DNA of 64,000 nt from Deltaproteobacteria bacterium (GTDB taxonomy: Bacteria; Desulfobacterota; Desulfomonilia; UBA1062): assembly GCA_018436855.1 (NCBI GenBank), contig JAHDKO010000058.1:62001-126000 (forward strand), given 5' to 3'. Numbering within the stretch: position 1 is the first letter of the stretch; every line of letters starts with the position of its first letter. The position numbers and the translations under genes are program-made. Positions 23,861 through 33,987 of this stretch are shown piece after piece. The notes under the pieces were generated by a model. That model had not been told where the DNA came from and made no database searches. It worked only from the letters and a program-made list of their open reading frames with translations.

Positions 23861-25216
23861 ATGAAGTACGCAACAGTTACGATATCCGTTTTTCTCGTTC
23901 TCGCCTTTTCGTGCCTGCCTGTTTCCGCAGACGAGTACCGGCAGAACGAGCTCATCGTCAAGTTCAAGCCGGTCCCGGGAAGTTCCCACGTCATGGCAGC
24001 GGGCAAGGAGAACCGTCCGGTCATCATCGCGGTCGACAATGCCCGCGAGGCCTTAAGCGAGATGCAGGGCAGGGACGATGTGGAGTACGTGGAACCGAAC
24101 TATGTCATCGAGGCCGAGGATATTCCGGACGACTGGCCCTATGATGCTGCCGAGTGGAGCGCGCTTGAGCTTCCGGATGCGTGGGATATCCTGGATCGGC
24201 ATGGACCGGGACACCGGGTCGTCGTTGCCGTGATCGACTCCGGGGTCGATGCCGCTCATCCCGATCTCCAGGGAATCCTGACCTCCGGATACGATTTTGC
24301 AAACAACGATGAGGTTCCCGAGGACGATGCCGGTCACGGCACCAAGGTGTGCGGGATCATCGGGGCCCTGGGCGGCAACGGGATCGGGGTCGCTGGAGTG
24401 GCCTGGAACATCGATGTCGGGATCATGCCGCTCAAGTTCATGAAAAACAACGACGGCAAGACCACGGGCAGCCTCTCGGATGCGGTAGGCGCAATCTATC
24501 ACGCAGTGGATAACGGCGCGGACATCATCAATGCGAGCTGGGGCTTCTATTCATATTCCTATTCGCTCTCCGATGCGATTCAGTACGCACGGGACCATGG
24601 GGTCATGTTCATCTGCTCGGCAGGGAACAAGGGACAGGACAACGACACGAACGATCATTATCCCTCGAACTACCCCCATGAGAATGTCATAGCGGTGGCC
24701 GCCATGAACAGCTTCGGGGAGCTCGCGAGCTTTTCCAACTACGGGATCGCCAACGTAGACATCGCCGCGCCCGGCGTTGGAATCTGCACGACCGACAGAA
24801 ACGGCGGATATTCCACCTGGTCGTCCGGAACCTCGTTCGCCACTCCCTTTGTCACGTCGGTGGCCGCCATGGTGCGGTATCTGTCCCCCGGGCTCGGGGT
24901 GACGGATGTCAGGAGCATTCTCCTGGGCTCGGTGATCGCGGGAGAGGGGCTCGATTTCCAGAACATCGCCTCCGGCGGCTGCGTCAACGCCTACCAGGCG
25001 CTGCTTTCCGAGGCCCAGTACGACGCCTCGGCAAAGACCTCGGCACCGGGGACTGGCGGCACGGACGACAATGCTGTGGTCGCGAGTGGTGAAGGCGGTG
25101 GAGGCGGGGGCTGCCTGATTGATTCCGGCCGGAATTCCGGCAACCCGCTCGGCCTCGTGATAATCTTCAGTCTGACGGTTCTTTTCCGGATGCCGTTCAT
25201 GCGGCGTTCGGGATAA
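23861..25216 (+). CDS. exported subtilisin-like serine protease with C-terminal sorting tail
   Basis: 451 residues. Signal peptide (1-23, cleavage after VSA), an inhibitor-I9-like propeptide (about 24-85), then a complete S8 catalytic domain with Asp126 (VIDSGVD), His159 (AGHGTKV), oxyanion Asn in NASWG, and Ser325 (SGTSFATP). After a low-complexity linker the protein ends with six glycines and a cysteine (412-418), a hydrophobic segment (about 429-442) and a short Arg-rich end. A Gly-Cys, membrane helix and basic tail in this order is the plan of MYXO-CTERM/Synerg-CTERM-type sorting signals, so surface anchoring after processing is likely. It is monocistronic with elaborate upstream control sequences. 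Confidence 0.92.
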   Translation: MKYATVTISVFLVLAFSCLPVSADEYRQNELIVKFKPVPGSSHVMAAGKENRPVIIAVDNAREALSEMQGRDDVEYVEPNYVIEAEDIPDDWPYDAAEWSALELPDAWDILDRHGPGHRVVVAVIDSGVDAAHPDLQGILTSGYDFANNDEVPEDDAGHGTKVCGIIGALGGNGIGVAGVAWNIDVGIMPLKFMKNNDGKTTGSLSDAVGAIYHAVDNGADIINASWGFYSYSYSLSDAIQYARDHGVMFICSAGNKGQDNDTNDHYPSNYPHENVIAVAAMNSFGELASFSNYGIANVDIAAPGVGICTTDRNGGYSTWSSGTSFATPFVTSVAAMVRYLSPGLGVTDVRSILLGSVIAGEGLDFQNIASGGCVNAYQALLSEAQYDASAKTSAPGTGGTDDNAVVASGEGGGGGGCLIDSGRNSGNPLGLVIIFSLTVLFRMPFMRRSG

Positions 25217-25268
25217 CCTATACCCCCGCCCCCCTTTAAAAAAGGGGGGCACCCCTTCTTTCTCCTGC

Positions 25269-26558
25269 TTACATCGCCTCGATGGACATCGCCATGCCCA
25301 TGCCGCCTCCGATGCACAGGCTCGCCATGCCGAGCTCGACATTTCTCCGCTTCATCTCATAGATGAGGGCCGCGATGATCCTGGCGCCCGTTGCGCCGAT
25401 GGCGTGCCCGATGGAGATGCCCGAGCCGTTGACGTTGGTGATGCTCTCGTCGAGACCGAGTTCCCTGATGCAGGCAATGGCCTGGGAGGCAAAGGCCTCG
25501 TTCAGCTCGAAGAGACCGTAATCCTTGACGCTCGTTCCGGTCGTTCTGAGGAGCTTGCGCACCGCGGGGATGGGGCCGAGACCCATATAGGCGGGATCGA
25601 TGCCGCCGGACGCGTAGCCCTTGATCCGGGCAAGGGGCTTCAGATCGAGCTCTTTTGCCTTTTTCTCGCTCATGACCAGGCACGCCGCTGAGCCGTCGTT
25701 GATCCCGGAAGCGTTACCCGCGGTGACCGTACCGTCCTTCTTGAACACGGTGGCGAGCTTGCCCATCTTCTCCAGGGTGGTGTCCATGGGGCGCTCGTCC
25801 GTATCGAACACGATGGGATCGCCCTTTCTCTGGGGTATGACCACCGGAACGATTTCGTCCTTGAGGATCCCCTTGGCAATGGCTGCCCGTGCGCGCGAGT
25901 GTGACTCGAATCCCAGCCTGTCCTGCTCCTCGCGGCTGATCCCGTAGAGGGCGGCGATGTTCTCGGCGGTGATGCCCATGTGGTATCCGTAGAATATCTC
26001 GTAGAGGCCGTCAAAGACCATGAGGTCAACGGTCTTGCCATAGGGCATGTTCATGCGGTGCCCCCAGCGTGCCGCGGGCAGTGCGATGGGCACGTTGCTC
26101 ATGTTCTCCATGCCGCCGGCAACCACAACCTCGTTGTCTCCGGCCATGATGGTCGCTGCTGCAAGGGCGATGGCCTTCATCCCCGAAGCGCAGACCTTGT
26201 TGACGGTGATGGCCGGGGTCTCCTTGGGGAGGCCGGCGCGGACCATGGCCTGCCGTCCGGGGTTCTGCCCCTGACCTGCTGTGAGTACGTTGCCCATGAT
26301 GACCTCGTCGATCGCGATGCCCATATTCCCTTCGGGCCAGTTCCAGTATTCCTTTTCAACCGGCGCGATCGCTTCTTTCTGGAGAGGATTCGGCTGTTCG
26401 CTGCGGATGATCTCCGGCACCTCGGGTTTGAGCCCGGCCGAAAGCAGGGCCTCCCGGATCACGAGTGCTCCCAGGTCTTTTGTCTCTACGCCTTTGAGGG
26501 TCCCGCCAAAGGAACCCACGGCAGTGCGCTTTGCGCTGACGATAACGACATTATCCAT
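25269..26558 (-). CDS. acetyl-CoA C-acyltransferase (thiolase) with N-terminal insertion
   Basis: 429 residues from the ATG at 26558 behind GGAGG. Condenses or cleaves acyl-CoA thioesters (beta-oxidation or acetoacetyl-CoA formation). Catalytic residues are all present: Cys123 (VNKVCASGMK), His385 (IGHAIGATGAR) and Cys415 (CIGGGMG), plus NEAFA. The nucleophilic Cys is normally near residue 89; about 34 extra residues lie between the first helices and the NVLTAGQGQNPGRQA segment (roughly 46-80). The insertion is Pro/Glu/Trp-rich and may alter the CoA pocket or the oligomer contacts. It stands alone, on the opposite strand to its neighbours. Confidence 0.93.
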   Translation of the reverse strand: MDNVVIVSAKRTAVGSFGGTLKGVETKDLGALVIREALLSAGLKPEVPEIIRSEQPNPLQKEAIAPVEKEYWNWPEGNMGIAIDEVIMGNVLTAGQGQNPGRQAMVRAGLPKETPAITVNKVCASGMKAIALAAATIMAGDNEVVVAGGMENMSNVPIALPAARWGHRMNMPYGKTVDLMVFDGLYEIFYGYHMGITAENIAALYGISREEQDRLGFESHSRARAAIAKGILKDEIVPVVIPQRKGDPIVFDTDERPMDTTLEKMGKLATVFKKDGTVTAGNASGINDGSAACLVMSEKKAKELDLKPLARIKGYASGGIDPAYMGLGPIPAVRKLLRTTGTSVKDYGLFELNEAFASQAIACIRELGLDESITNVNGSGISIGHAIGATGARIIAALIYEMKRRNVELGMASLCIGGGMGMAMSIEAM

Positions 26559-26718
26559 AATGCCTCCTTCTATAGGTGGATTTTTATCTTGATTTATTGC
26601 CGGGCTCACTATTTCACAATAGGGGGAGGTTGGCAACAGTGAATGAGGTCCCTGGGGCGGATCCTCCAGGCATTCCCCCGGCTTGATTCACCCGTGACTT
26701 CGGTGTAATCTAAATCGT

Positions 26719-27606
26719 ATGGAAATCGACCTCGATGCTCTCCTGAATCAGTACCAACTCTTTCTCCTGGACCAGAAGGGACTGTCTCCGGAAACCTACC
26801 GGGCATACGTGAACGATATCCGGGACCTGCTCTCGTTTCTCGATAGCCGCTCGATCCGGATTCCCGACCGCCTGACCGTGAGATCCTACATGCTCAGGCT
26901 GCACACCCGGTACAACCGTTCCAGCATCAACCGGAAGCTCAGCTCCATAAAAGGCTTTTTCGACTTTGCCATGACCCGGACCGATCTGGCGGTGAACCCG
27001 TTTGCCCACGTGCGCTCCCTGAAAAAGCAGGAGATCCTGCCGAAATACTTAAGCCCGGAAGAGATCGCGGATCTCATCGACAGCACTCCCGATCTCAGGG
27101 ACCGGGCCATCCTTGAGCTGTTCTATTCCACGGGCATCAGGGTATCCGAGATGGAGTCCATGAACTGCCGGGACATCGACGGCGATTCCGGGTTCATCAT
27201 GGTTACGGGGAAGGGTTCGAAGCAGCGGAAGGTTCCGATCGGAAAGAGGGCACTGTCGGTCGTCTCGGAATATCTGAAGAGCAGGGGGATAGGCGATCCC
27301 CTGTACAGCAGCCAGCCTCTGTTCCTCAACAACCGGGGCACCAGGCTCGGCTCGCGGAGCATCCGCCGCACCGTGGATCAGTGGTCACAGAGAGCGGCCG
27401 TGAGCAGGCGGGTGAGCCCCCACGTCATCCGCCACACCTTCGCCACCCACATGCTCGATGCCGGGGCCGACCTGCGCGCTATCCAGGAGATGCTCGGCCA
27501 TGCAAGCCTCTCGACGACCCAGCGGTATACCCATTTAACCCTGGACAAATTAATGGATGTGTATGATAAGGCTCATCCGAGGGCAAAGGAGGATGAATGG
27601 AAATAA
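26719..27606 (+). CDS. xerC: tyrosine recombinase XerC
   Basis: Site-specific recombinase that resolves chromosome dimers at dif. 295 residues: N-terminal SAM-like core-binding domain (1-95) and a catalytic domain with Arg in TGIRVSE, Lys in [10 protein letters not shown], His-x-x-Arg in [11 protein letters not shown], His in [14 protein letters not shown] and the Tyr nucleophile in QRYTH. It overlaps hslV by ten bases. The order recombinase-hslV-hslU equals codV-clpQ-clpY of Bacillus, so this is a housekeeping Xer protein, not a mobile-element integrase. Confidence 0.93.
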   Translation: MEIDLDALLNQYQLFLLDQKGLSPETYRAYVNDIRDLLSFLDSRSIRIPDRLTVRSYMLRLHTRYNRSSINRKLSSIKGFFDFAMTRTDLAVNPFAHVRSLKKQEILPKYLSPEEIADLIDSTPDLRDRAILELFYSTGIRVSEMESMNCRDIDGDSGFIMVTGKGSKQRKVPIGKRALSVVSEYLKSRGIGDPLYSSQPLFLNNRGTRLGSRSIRRTVDQWSQRAAVSRRVSPHVIRHTFATHMLDAGADLRAIQEMLGHASLSTTQRYTHLTLDKLMDVYDKAHPRAKEDEWK

Positions 27607-28130
27607 GAGGCACAACCGTGCTCTGCGTGCGCAGGGGCACGAACGTGGTGCTGGCCGGCGACGGCCAGGTGACCATGAACAACGTGGTCCTGAAGGCCAA
27701 TGCCCGCAAGGTGAGAACGATCTATGAAGACAAGGTGCTGGCAGGTTTTGCCGGGTCCACCGCCGATGCGTTCACGCTCTTCGAGCGCTTCGAGGCCAAG
27801 CTCAGGGAGTACCGGGGCAACCTCACCCGTGCCGCGGTGGAGATGGGCAAGGACTGGAGAACCGACCGAATCCTCAGGCGGCTCGAGGCCCTGATGATCG
27901 TCGCCGACTCCGGGAAGACCTTTCTGCTCTCCGGCAGCGGGGACGTGGTGGAGCCAGACGACGACATCTGCGGCATCGGCTCGGGAGGGCAGTACGCGGT
28001 GGCGGCGGCCAAGGCCCTCCTCCTCTTCACCGATTTTACCGCGCGGGAAATCGCGGAAAAGGCCATGGACATCGCCTCCGACATCTGCATCTACACGAAC
28101 AAAAGCCTGGTCTTCGAGGAGCTCTCATGA
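27597..28130 (+). CDS. hslV: ATP-dependent protease subunit HslV
   Basis: Proteolytic core of the HslUV protease. 177 residues. The N-terminal nucleophile should be Thr6 in RGTTVL, exposed after removal of five residues. GDGQVTMNN and the [19 protein letters not shown] loop are typical. It is joined to hslU by an ATGA overlap. Confidence 0.96.
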   Translation: MEIRGTTVLCVRRGTNVVLAGDGQVTMNNVVLKANARKVRTIYEDKVLAGFAGSTADAFTLFERFEAKLREYRGNLTRAAVEMGKDWRTDRILRRLEALMIVADSGKTFLLSGSGDVVEPDDDICGIGSGGQYAVAAAKALLLFTDFTAREIAEKAMDIASDICIYTNKSLVFEELS

Positions 28131-29440
28131 ACGATTTCACGCCTAAACAGATCGTATCCGAGCTGGACAAGTATATCGTGGGACAGGACAAGGCCAAAAA
28201 GGCCGTGGCCATCTCGCTGAGAAACCGCTGGCGGCGCCAGCGGGTGGCCGAGGACATGCGGGAGGACATCTATCCCAAGAACATCATCCTCATCGGGCCC
28301 ACCGGCGTGGGCAAGACCGAGATCGCAAGGAGGCTGGCCAGGCTCGCGGATGCCCCCTTCATCAAGGTCGAGGCCTCCAAGTTCACCGAGGTGGGGTACG
28401 TGGGCAGGGACGTGGAGTCCATTATCCGCGATCTCATGCGCATCTCCGTGCAGATGGTGCAGCGCGAGGAGAGCGAGAAGGTCAAGACCAAGGCCCGCGA
28501 CATCGCCCAGGAGCGCGTGCTCGATTATCTGCTCCCGGTCCAGAAGGATGCCGAGGTACACGCGGAGAGCAGGGAAAAGCTCCGCACGATGCTCAAGGAA
28601 GGCCTGCTCGACGACCGCATCATCGAGGTCGAGGCCCGGGAGTCGGCCATGCCCACCATCGAGGTCTTCTCCGGCCAGGGCCTGGAGGAGATGGGCATCG
28701 ATTTCAAGGAGATGTTCTCCAATTTTCTGCCCAAGAAAACCCGGCGCAGGAAGATGAACGTCAAGGATGCGCTCGAGTTCCTCGCGTCCCGGGAGGTCTC
28801 GCGCCTGATCGACATGGACAAGGTCACCGAGGAGGCCAGGCACCGCGTCGAGAACACGGGCATCGTCTTCGTGGACGAGCTCGACAAGGTCGCGGGCAGG
28901 GAATCGAGCCAGGGCGGCCCGGATGTCTCGCGCGAGGGCGTGCAGCGCGACCTCCTGCCCATCGTGGAGGGGACCACGGTCAACACCAAGTTCGGGCCGG
29001 TCAGGACCGACCACATCCTCTTCATCGGCTCCGGTGCCTTCCACGTGAGCAAGCCCTCGGATCTCATTCCCGAGCTGCAGGGGAGGTTCCCCATCCGGGA
29101 GGAGCTCAACCCGCTGACCAGGGAAGATTTCGTGCGGATCCTGGTGGAGCCCAAGAACGCCCTGATCAAGCAGTACCAGGCCCTGCTCGCCACCGAGGGG
29201 ATCGACCTGATGATCGGAGACGACGCGATCCAGGAGATCGCCCGGATCGCCCAGTACATCAACGATCACACGGAGAACATCGGCGCCCGGAGGCTTCACA
29301 CGGTCCTGGAGAAGCTCCTGGAGGAGATCTCGTATGAGGGCGCCGACCTCTCGGGTACCATCGAGGTGAACGCGGAATACGTGAACGAGCGGCTCGGGCC
29401 CATCATGCAGAAAGAAGACTTGAGCCGGTATATTCTCTGA
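28127..29440 (+). CDS. hslU: ATP-dependent protease ATPase subunit HslU
   Basis: AAA+ unfoldase that feeds HslV. 437 residues, family length. Walker [10 protein letters not shown] (about 61-69), the central I domain (about 110-240), Walker [11 protein letters not shown], sensor II in [10 protein letters not shown], and the C-terminal RYIL tail that docks into HslV. Third gene of the xerC-hslV-hslU operon. Confidence 0.97.
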   Translation: MNDFTPKQIVSELDKYIVGQDKAKKAVAISLRNRWRRQRVAEDMREDIYPKNIILIGPTGVGKTEIARRLARLADAPFIKVEASKFTEVGYVGRDVESIIRDLMRISVQMVQREESEKVKTKARDIAQERVLDYLLPVQKDAEVHAESREKLRTMLKEGLLDDRIIEVEARESAMPTIEVFSGQGLEEMGIDFKEMFSNFLPKKTRRRKMNVKDALEFLASREVSRLIDMDKVTEEARHRVENTGIVFVDELDKVAGRESSQGGPDVSREGVQRDLLPIVEGTTVNTKFGPVRTDHILFIGSGAFHVSKPSDLIPELQGRFPIREELNPLTREDFVRILVEPKNALIKQYQALLATEGIDLMIGDDAIQEIARIAQYINDHTENIGARRLHTVLEKLLEEISYEGADLSGTIEVNAEYVNERLGPIMQKEDLSRYIL

Positions 29441-29624
29441 TCCTTGACGCGCCCGAGAAGGGAAACAGCCACGCCCGGAAGGAATACGCCGCCTGAAGAT
29501 CCTCGCGGACGGGCACGCAGCCGGCGTCTTTCCAGGGCGGAAGCCGGAAACGTTTAACCCGGTCCTTTTTCCTCCTGCAGATATCCTGCAAGCTGTGATA
29601 AAATGGATGAATAGAGGAGGATAT

Positions 29625-30596
29625 ATGATACAGAAGGGCCAGTTTGTCACGGACTGCCGTGACGGTGATTCCATACAGGCGGTTTTCATGATCTCGCAGC
29701 GCAGGCTCCTGACGGCGCGCAACGGCAAGCCCTATGCAAAGCTCCTGCTCACCGACAAGAGCGGCGATATCCTGGGGCTTCTCTGGGATGACGCCCGCCA
29801 GCAGATCTCGGCCATCAGCCAGGGAGATGTGGCGGGGGTCAGAGGAATCGTGGAGTCCTATGACGGCAGGCTTCAGATCAAGGTCGAGAAGATTGTGAAG
29901 CTGGACGAGGACAAGGTCGATCTGAGTACACTGATCGCAGCCACCTGCCAGGATATCCCCGCCATGGTGGCGGAGATCGACACCCATGTTGCCGGGATCA
30001 AGAGCGCGCACTTAAAGCGCCTCATCGACGAGATCTTTTCCTGCGAGGGCGTGATGGACGCGTTCCGCAAGGCGCCTGCGGCAAAGGGGGTTCATCATAA
30101 CTATATCGGCGGCCTGCTGGAGCACACCCTGTCCATTCTCAGGCTGATCCACTGCATTTTCCCTCTCTATCAGCACCTGGGCGTCAACCAGGACCTTCTC
30201 GTGACCGGTGCCCTGCTGCACGATGTCGGAAAGATCTACGAGTACTCCTTCAAGCGGTTCATCGACATGACCCCCATGGGCCGGCTCGTAGGTCACATTT
30301 ACCTCTCCGCCAACATGGCGGACCAGGCCATTTCCCGAATTCCGGGGTTTCCGGACGAGCTGAGGCTCCATCTGCTCCACATGATTCTCGGCCATCACGG
30401 GCAGCTGGAATTCGGGTCGCCCAAGCTGCCCATGACGCGTGAAGCGCTCCTGCTCCACATGCTCGACGACCTCGACGCCAAGATCACGGGTTTTTCTTCC
30501 ATCATCGAAGCCACGCCCGAGGAAGAGGAATTCAGTTCTTTCTCGAACATCTACAATCGTTTTCTGTATACCCGCGTATATGAGGAGAGCGAGTAA
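29625..30596 (+). CDS. 3'-5' exoribonuclease YhaM-like (OB + HD domains)
   Basis: 323 residues from the ATG at 29625, directly behind AGAGGAGG. The N-terminal part (about 1-95) is an OB-fold nucleic-acid-binding domain (KPYAKLLLTDKSGDILGLLWD); the C-terminal part is an HD phosphohydrolase domain with HNYIGGLLEHTLS, GALLHDVGK and a later HH pair. This is the architecture of Bacillus YhaM, which degrades RNA and single-stranded DNA from the 3' end. It lies 184 bases after hslU, preceded by a TGTGATAAAAT extended -10-like sequence. Confidence 0.85.
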   Translation: MIQKGQFVTDCRDGDSIQAVFMISQRRLLTARNGKPYAKLLLTDKSGDILGLLWDDARQQISAISQGDVAGVRGIVESYDGRLQIKVEKIVKLDEDKVDLSTLIAATCQDIPAMVAEIDTHVAGIKSAHLKRLIDEIFSCEGVMDAFRKAPAAKGVHHNYIGGLLEHTLSILRLIHCIFPLYQHLGVNQDLLVTGALLHDVGKIYEYSFKRFIDMTPMGRLVGHIYLSANMADQAISRIPGFPDELRLHLLHMILGHHGQLEFGSPKLPMTREALLLHMLDDLDAKITGFSSIIEATPEEEEFSSFSNIYNRFLYTRVYEESE

Positions 30597-30646
30597 ACCG
30601 GCTGCCCTCACGGACGGCCCTTTAAGGATGAACGGGAGGTGGATCC

Positions 30647-31225
30647 ATGGAAAGGAAGATCGGCGAGGAACAGGGGCGGGCGCTGGTGAAGCTGGTCAGG
30701 AAGACCCTTGCGGACTATCTGGGGACCCCGCTGGCTGAGCAGGAGGACACGGCGGAGATCCTCAAAGACAACACCCTGAACCTCAAGCGCGGTGTGTTCG
30801 TCACCCTGCATAAGCAGGGGCAGCTCAGGGGGTGCATCGGCTTTCTCGATGCCCGCGAGCCGGTAGTCGAAGCAGTGAGACTAAACGCGATCAATGCCGC
30901 GTTCCGCGATCCCCGGTTCAGCCCGCTGAAGCCCTCGGAGCTTGGCGAGATCGATATCGAGGTGAGTGTGCTCACTGAGCCCGAGATGCTCGAGCACACG
31001 GACGGGGATGACCTCCTGGAAAGGCTCAGGCCGGGGATCGACGGGGTCATTATCCGCCATGGGTTCGCCTCGGCCACCTTTCTGCCCCAGGTGTGGGAGC
31101 AGCTCCCCGACAAAGAGGAGTTTCTCTGCCAGCTCTGCCTCAAGGCCGGGCTGCCCGCGCATGCGTGGCGGAACGCCGGGATCGAGGTCCTCACCTACCA
31201 GGTTCAGTATTTCGGGGAGAGATAG
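30647..31225 (+). CDS. amrA: AMMECR1 family protein (AmrA)
   Basis: 192 residues. The invariant LRGCIGF motif (about residues 60-66) and VVEAVRLNAINAAFRDPRF identify the AMMECR1 fold. In bacteria and archaea this family usually sits with the radical SAM protein AmrS and the MEMO-like AmrB; neither is nearby. Biochemical function is unknown. The downstream hairpin at 31225-31253 starts at the last base of the stop codon. Confidence 0.85.
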   Translation: MERKIGEEQGRALVKLVRKTLADYLGTPLAEQEDTAEILKDNTLNLKRGVFVTLHKQGQLRGCIGFLDAREPVVEAVRLNAINAAFRDPRFSPLKPSELGEIDIEVSVLTEPEMLEHTDGDDLLERLRPGIDGVIIRHGFASATFLPQVWEQLPDKEEFLCQLCLKAGLPAHAWRNAGIEVLTYQVQYFGER

Positions 31226-31253
31226 TCCTCCTGTAGCCAAGGCTGCGGAGGAC
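31225..31253. repeat. dispersed hairpin, TCCTCC-N15-GGAGGA type (copy 1)
   Basis: GTCCTCC and GGAGGAC form a perfect 7-bp stem, extended inside by GTAGCC/GGCTGC with one G-U pair. The same outer arms and the same 15-base interior length occur at 41141-41167. Also possible as a terminator of amrA, though no T tract follows. Confidence 0.55.
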
Positions 31254-31374
31254 AGCTCCTTTGACCGGGTGATTCTGGAGGGCAGGTCCCTTCGCCTGCC
31301 CCCTTTAAGCGCATCTGTTCCCCACTGCAAGGGCGGGATTTTTCAGCAGGATAGTTTTATGAAGAGACGCCCGA

Positions 31375-32364
31375 TCAGGAGATCGCGAGCCAGCGGTACT
31401 CACGGATGTGGTCCAGGAGTTCGTAGATGATCTCGTGGTCCTGCGTGTCGCAGGCGCGCAGCCTGAATATCGTCTCCAGGCTCCTTCCCTTCCGCACCGG
31501 GATGAGGTCGAGCAGTGCCCCGGTCCTGGCGGTTCTGCCGTGAGCCCGGGCGACCCGCACCAGGTGTGAGAACCGGATCGTGTACTCGCTGTGCCGAAGG
31601 AGTTTTATCTCGCGGGGGTAGGCGTCGAGGTCCAGGTCACGTGCGAGGTATGCCATGTCGTCCGGGATAACGGGGTCGCAGGAGTGTTCGGTGAGCAGCG
31701 CCGGGATCCCTGTGCGGCACACGGCCTCCACGAGTCTGAGAGCCCCGATGTTGAGGTTGAAGGGTTCCTCCGGGATATCCAGGGCATAGGCCCGGACGAG
31801 CTCTTCGGCCTCGGGAGGCATATGCGAGGGATCGACCCCGGTGAGGGTGTCCAGGTCCCCCATGACCTCATTGACGATGAAGAGGTCGATCCCGGCAACG
31901 GCCCCCAGGAGCTCATGGATGTCCCCCCGTATGGAGGTGATGCGGGACTTCCATGGGCTGAGCCGGTCCCGCTGCCTCTTCAGGAGGCTCAAGGAGAGAT
32001 CGATCATGTACACGCGCTCGACGCGGTTCCCATGGCCGGCCAGCAGCCCGTGCATGAGGCTCCCATATCCTCCTCCCACCTCGCACAGCGCCGAGCGATC
32101 TTTCAGAAGGCCCATGCGCACGAGAAAATCGCCAACCATGGCGCCGTAGCTCGACGGTTTTTCCAGGATGACGCCATAGGGGGAGGCAGGATCTGAAAAC
32201 GACTCGCAGATGGTGAATTCGCTCATCAGATCGATGGGGGCGAACCGGTGATAATCCGCTGTAGTGCTCAACCCTGCCGCACAATCGGTGCTGCGGGAAG
32301 ATGCCCCGGAACCTTCTCCTGATTTCGGGCCGTCGTGAATTGCCATGGGGTCGAATCTATACAT
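31375..32364 (-). CDS. SAM-dependent methyltransferase (possible sugar O-methyltransferase)
   Basis: 329 residues from the ATG at 32364, behind AAGGA; the longer open frame overlaps htrA on the other strand and was rejected. The class I SAM motif is ALCEVGGGYGSL (about 117-128), followed by YMIDLSLSLLKRQ for the ribose-binding strand. The first 45 residues are variable, and residues 70-110 (PASPYGVILEKPSSYGAMVG) resemble the substrate-cap region of putative sugar methyltransferases. No glycan gene cluster lies around it. Transcribed divergently from htrA. Confidence 0.68.
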   Translation of the reverse strand: MYRFDPMAIHDGPKSGEGSGASSRSTDCAAGLSTTADYHRFAPIDLMSEFTICESFSDPASPYGVILEKPSSYGAMVGDFLVRMGLLKDRSALCEVGGGYGSLMHGLLAGHGNRVERVYMIDLSLSLLKRQRDRLSPWKSRITSIRGDIHELLGAVAGIDLFIVNEVMGDLDTLTGVDPSHMPPEAEELVRAYALDIPEEPFNLNIGALRLVEAVCRTGIPALLTEHSCDPVIPDDMAYLARDLDLDAYPREIKLLRHSEYTIRFSHLVRVARAHGRTARTGALLDLIPVRKGRSLETIFRLRACDTQDHEIIYELLDHIREYRWLAIS

Positions 32365-32457
32365 GAAATCCTTGCCCGTGTACAGGATCAACTTGAGTAA
32401 GATTGCGGATTTGTTATAAGGTAATTGCATGAGGGGGAAAGTTGAGGTGATATTCGT

Positions 32458-33843
32458 ATGCACAAGACGATAAGGAACATATCGGCCGCGATCGTCGCTC
32501 TTTTTCTGATACCCTTGGCGGCTCAGGCTCAAGGACCGCAACCCTTGGAGCGGAACTGGATAGAGGACGTGGTCGAGCGGGTTCTGCCTTCGGTCGTGAA
32601 CATCTCCTCGGTGAAAAAGGTGACGGTTAATCGCTCCCCCCTCTTTTCCGATCCCTTTTTCCGGGACTTCTTCGGCAACGGGGTTCCCAGGGAGCGGGTT
32701 CAGCAGGCGCTGGGATCCGGGGTCATCGTGTCCGGGGACGGGTACATCGTCACCAGCAACCACGTGGTCAGCGAGGCGGATGAGGTCGAGGTACGTCTCT
32801 CCGACGAACGGGTGTTCACGGCAAAGATCATCGGAAACGACCCCAAGAGCGACGTGGCCGTGATCAAGATCGATGCGAAAGATCTCCCGGTGATCAAGAT
32901 CGGGAAATCGTCGGATCTGCGGATCGGCAGCTATGTTCTCGCGCTGGGCAATCCGTACGGCCTGGCAGGCACCGTCACGCACGGGATCATCAGCGCCCTG
33001 GGACGCTCGGGCCTGGGCATCTCGGAATATGAGAATTTCATCCAGACCGATGCCCCCATCAATCCCGGCAATTCGGGAGGGGCCCTGGTCAACATGGAAG
33101 GCGAGCTCATCGGGATCAATACGGCGATCCTCTCCCAGTCAGGCGGCAACATCGGGATCGGCTTCGCCATCCCGGTCGACCTCGTGATGGATATCGTCCA
33201 GAGCCTCCGGAAGTACGGGAGGGTGGTCAGGGGTTGGCTGGGAGTGACGGTGCAGGAAATCACCCCCGAGATCGCCGAGGCAATGGAGCTGGAATCTTCG
33301 CAGGGGGTGCTCATCGCGGATGTCATCAAGGGCTCTCCCGCCGCGGAAGCCGGGATCAGGCAAGGGGATGTGGTGGTTTCCATCAACGGCAAAGAGGTGA
33401 ACGACCCATCGGCCCTGCAGTTTCTCGTCTCGGAGATCGCCCCGGGTACGAGGGTTCCGGTCACCGTCATCCGGGACGGGGGCAGGAAGACCGTGACCGT
33501 CACCATCGGAGACCTCTCCGAGGCGGAGATTCCCCGGGATACGTATCTGGTGGAGGACAACCGGTTTCTCGAAGGGGCCAGGGTTGCCGACCTGAGCCCC
33601 CCGTTGCGCGACTCCCTGGAAGTGCCCAACAACGTCGACGGGGTCGTCGTGACGGGCGTCGAGGACGACTCCCCCGCCTCCAGCACCGGCCTGAGGCCGG
33701 GAGACGTGATCGTCGCCATCAACGGCAGGAAGATCGCCGGTCTTTCCGAGTTCAAGCAGCTTCTCCAGTCCGTCAATGGCAGGAGGATGGAGATCAGCAT
33801 ATACCGGCAGGGAATGATCCTGAACATGACTCTCATCAGGTGA
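32458..33843 (+). CDS. periplasmic serine protease of the DegP/DegQ (HtrA) family
   Basis: 461 residues. Signal peptide (1-25, cleavage after AQA), trypsin-like domain with His102 (TSNHVVSE), Asp132 (KSDVAVIKID) and Ser206 (NPGNSGGAL), and two PDZ domains (about 245-335 and 370-461). The two PDZ domains favour DegP/DegQ over DegS. It would degrade or hold misfolded envelope proteins. GAGGTG precedes the ATG. It shares a 93-base intergenic region with the methyltransferase; stress control is expected for the family, but no sigma-E box was identified. Confidence 0.94.
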   Translation: MHKTIRNISAAIVALFLIPLAAQAQGPQPLERNWIEDVVERVLPSVVNISSVKKVTVNRSPLFSDPFFRDFFGNGVPRERVQQALGSGVIVSGDGYIVTSNHVVSEADEVEVRLSDERVFTAKIIGNDPKSDVAVIKIDAKDLPVIKIGKSSDLRIGSYVLALGNPYGLAGTVTHGIISALGRSGLGISEYENFIQTDAPINPGNSGGALVNMEGELIGINTAILSQSGGNIGIGFAIPVDLVMDIVQSLRKYGRVVRGWLGVTVQEITPEIAEAMELESSQGVLIADVIKGSPAAEAGIRQGDVVVSINGKEVNDPSALQFLVSEIAPGTRVPVTVIRDGGRKTVTVTIGDLSEAEIPRDTYLVEDNRFLEGARVADLSPPLRDSLEVPNNVDGVVVTGVEDDSPASSTGLRPGDVIVAINGRKIAGLSEFKQLLQSVNGRRMEISIYRQGMILNMTLIR

Positions 33844-33987
33844 TCAACGTCCTCCGGGTGACTCTGAATGCGCGGCAGACAAAGTCGGCCCGTGAGCGAT
33901 GCCGCCGGAGACCTTTCATTTCCTGGAATGATTTCCGGGTGACGATAAAGAGAGCGGGAACCCGGTAAAAGTTGGACGGAGCATCGA

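Noticed and set aside
26719-27606. Tyrosine recombinase as sign of an integrated element
   Set aside because: It is the first gene of xerC-hslV-hslU, a conserved housekeeping order, and no attachment repeats or phage genes surround it.
28091-29728. 545-codon minus-strand frame across hslU
   Set aside because: Shadow of hslU; no start context and no conserved motif.
32364-32982. N-terminal extension of the methyltransferase
   Set aside because: It would run antisense through the htrA signal peptide and protease domain; the ATG at 32364 has a ribosome site.
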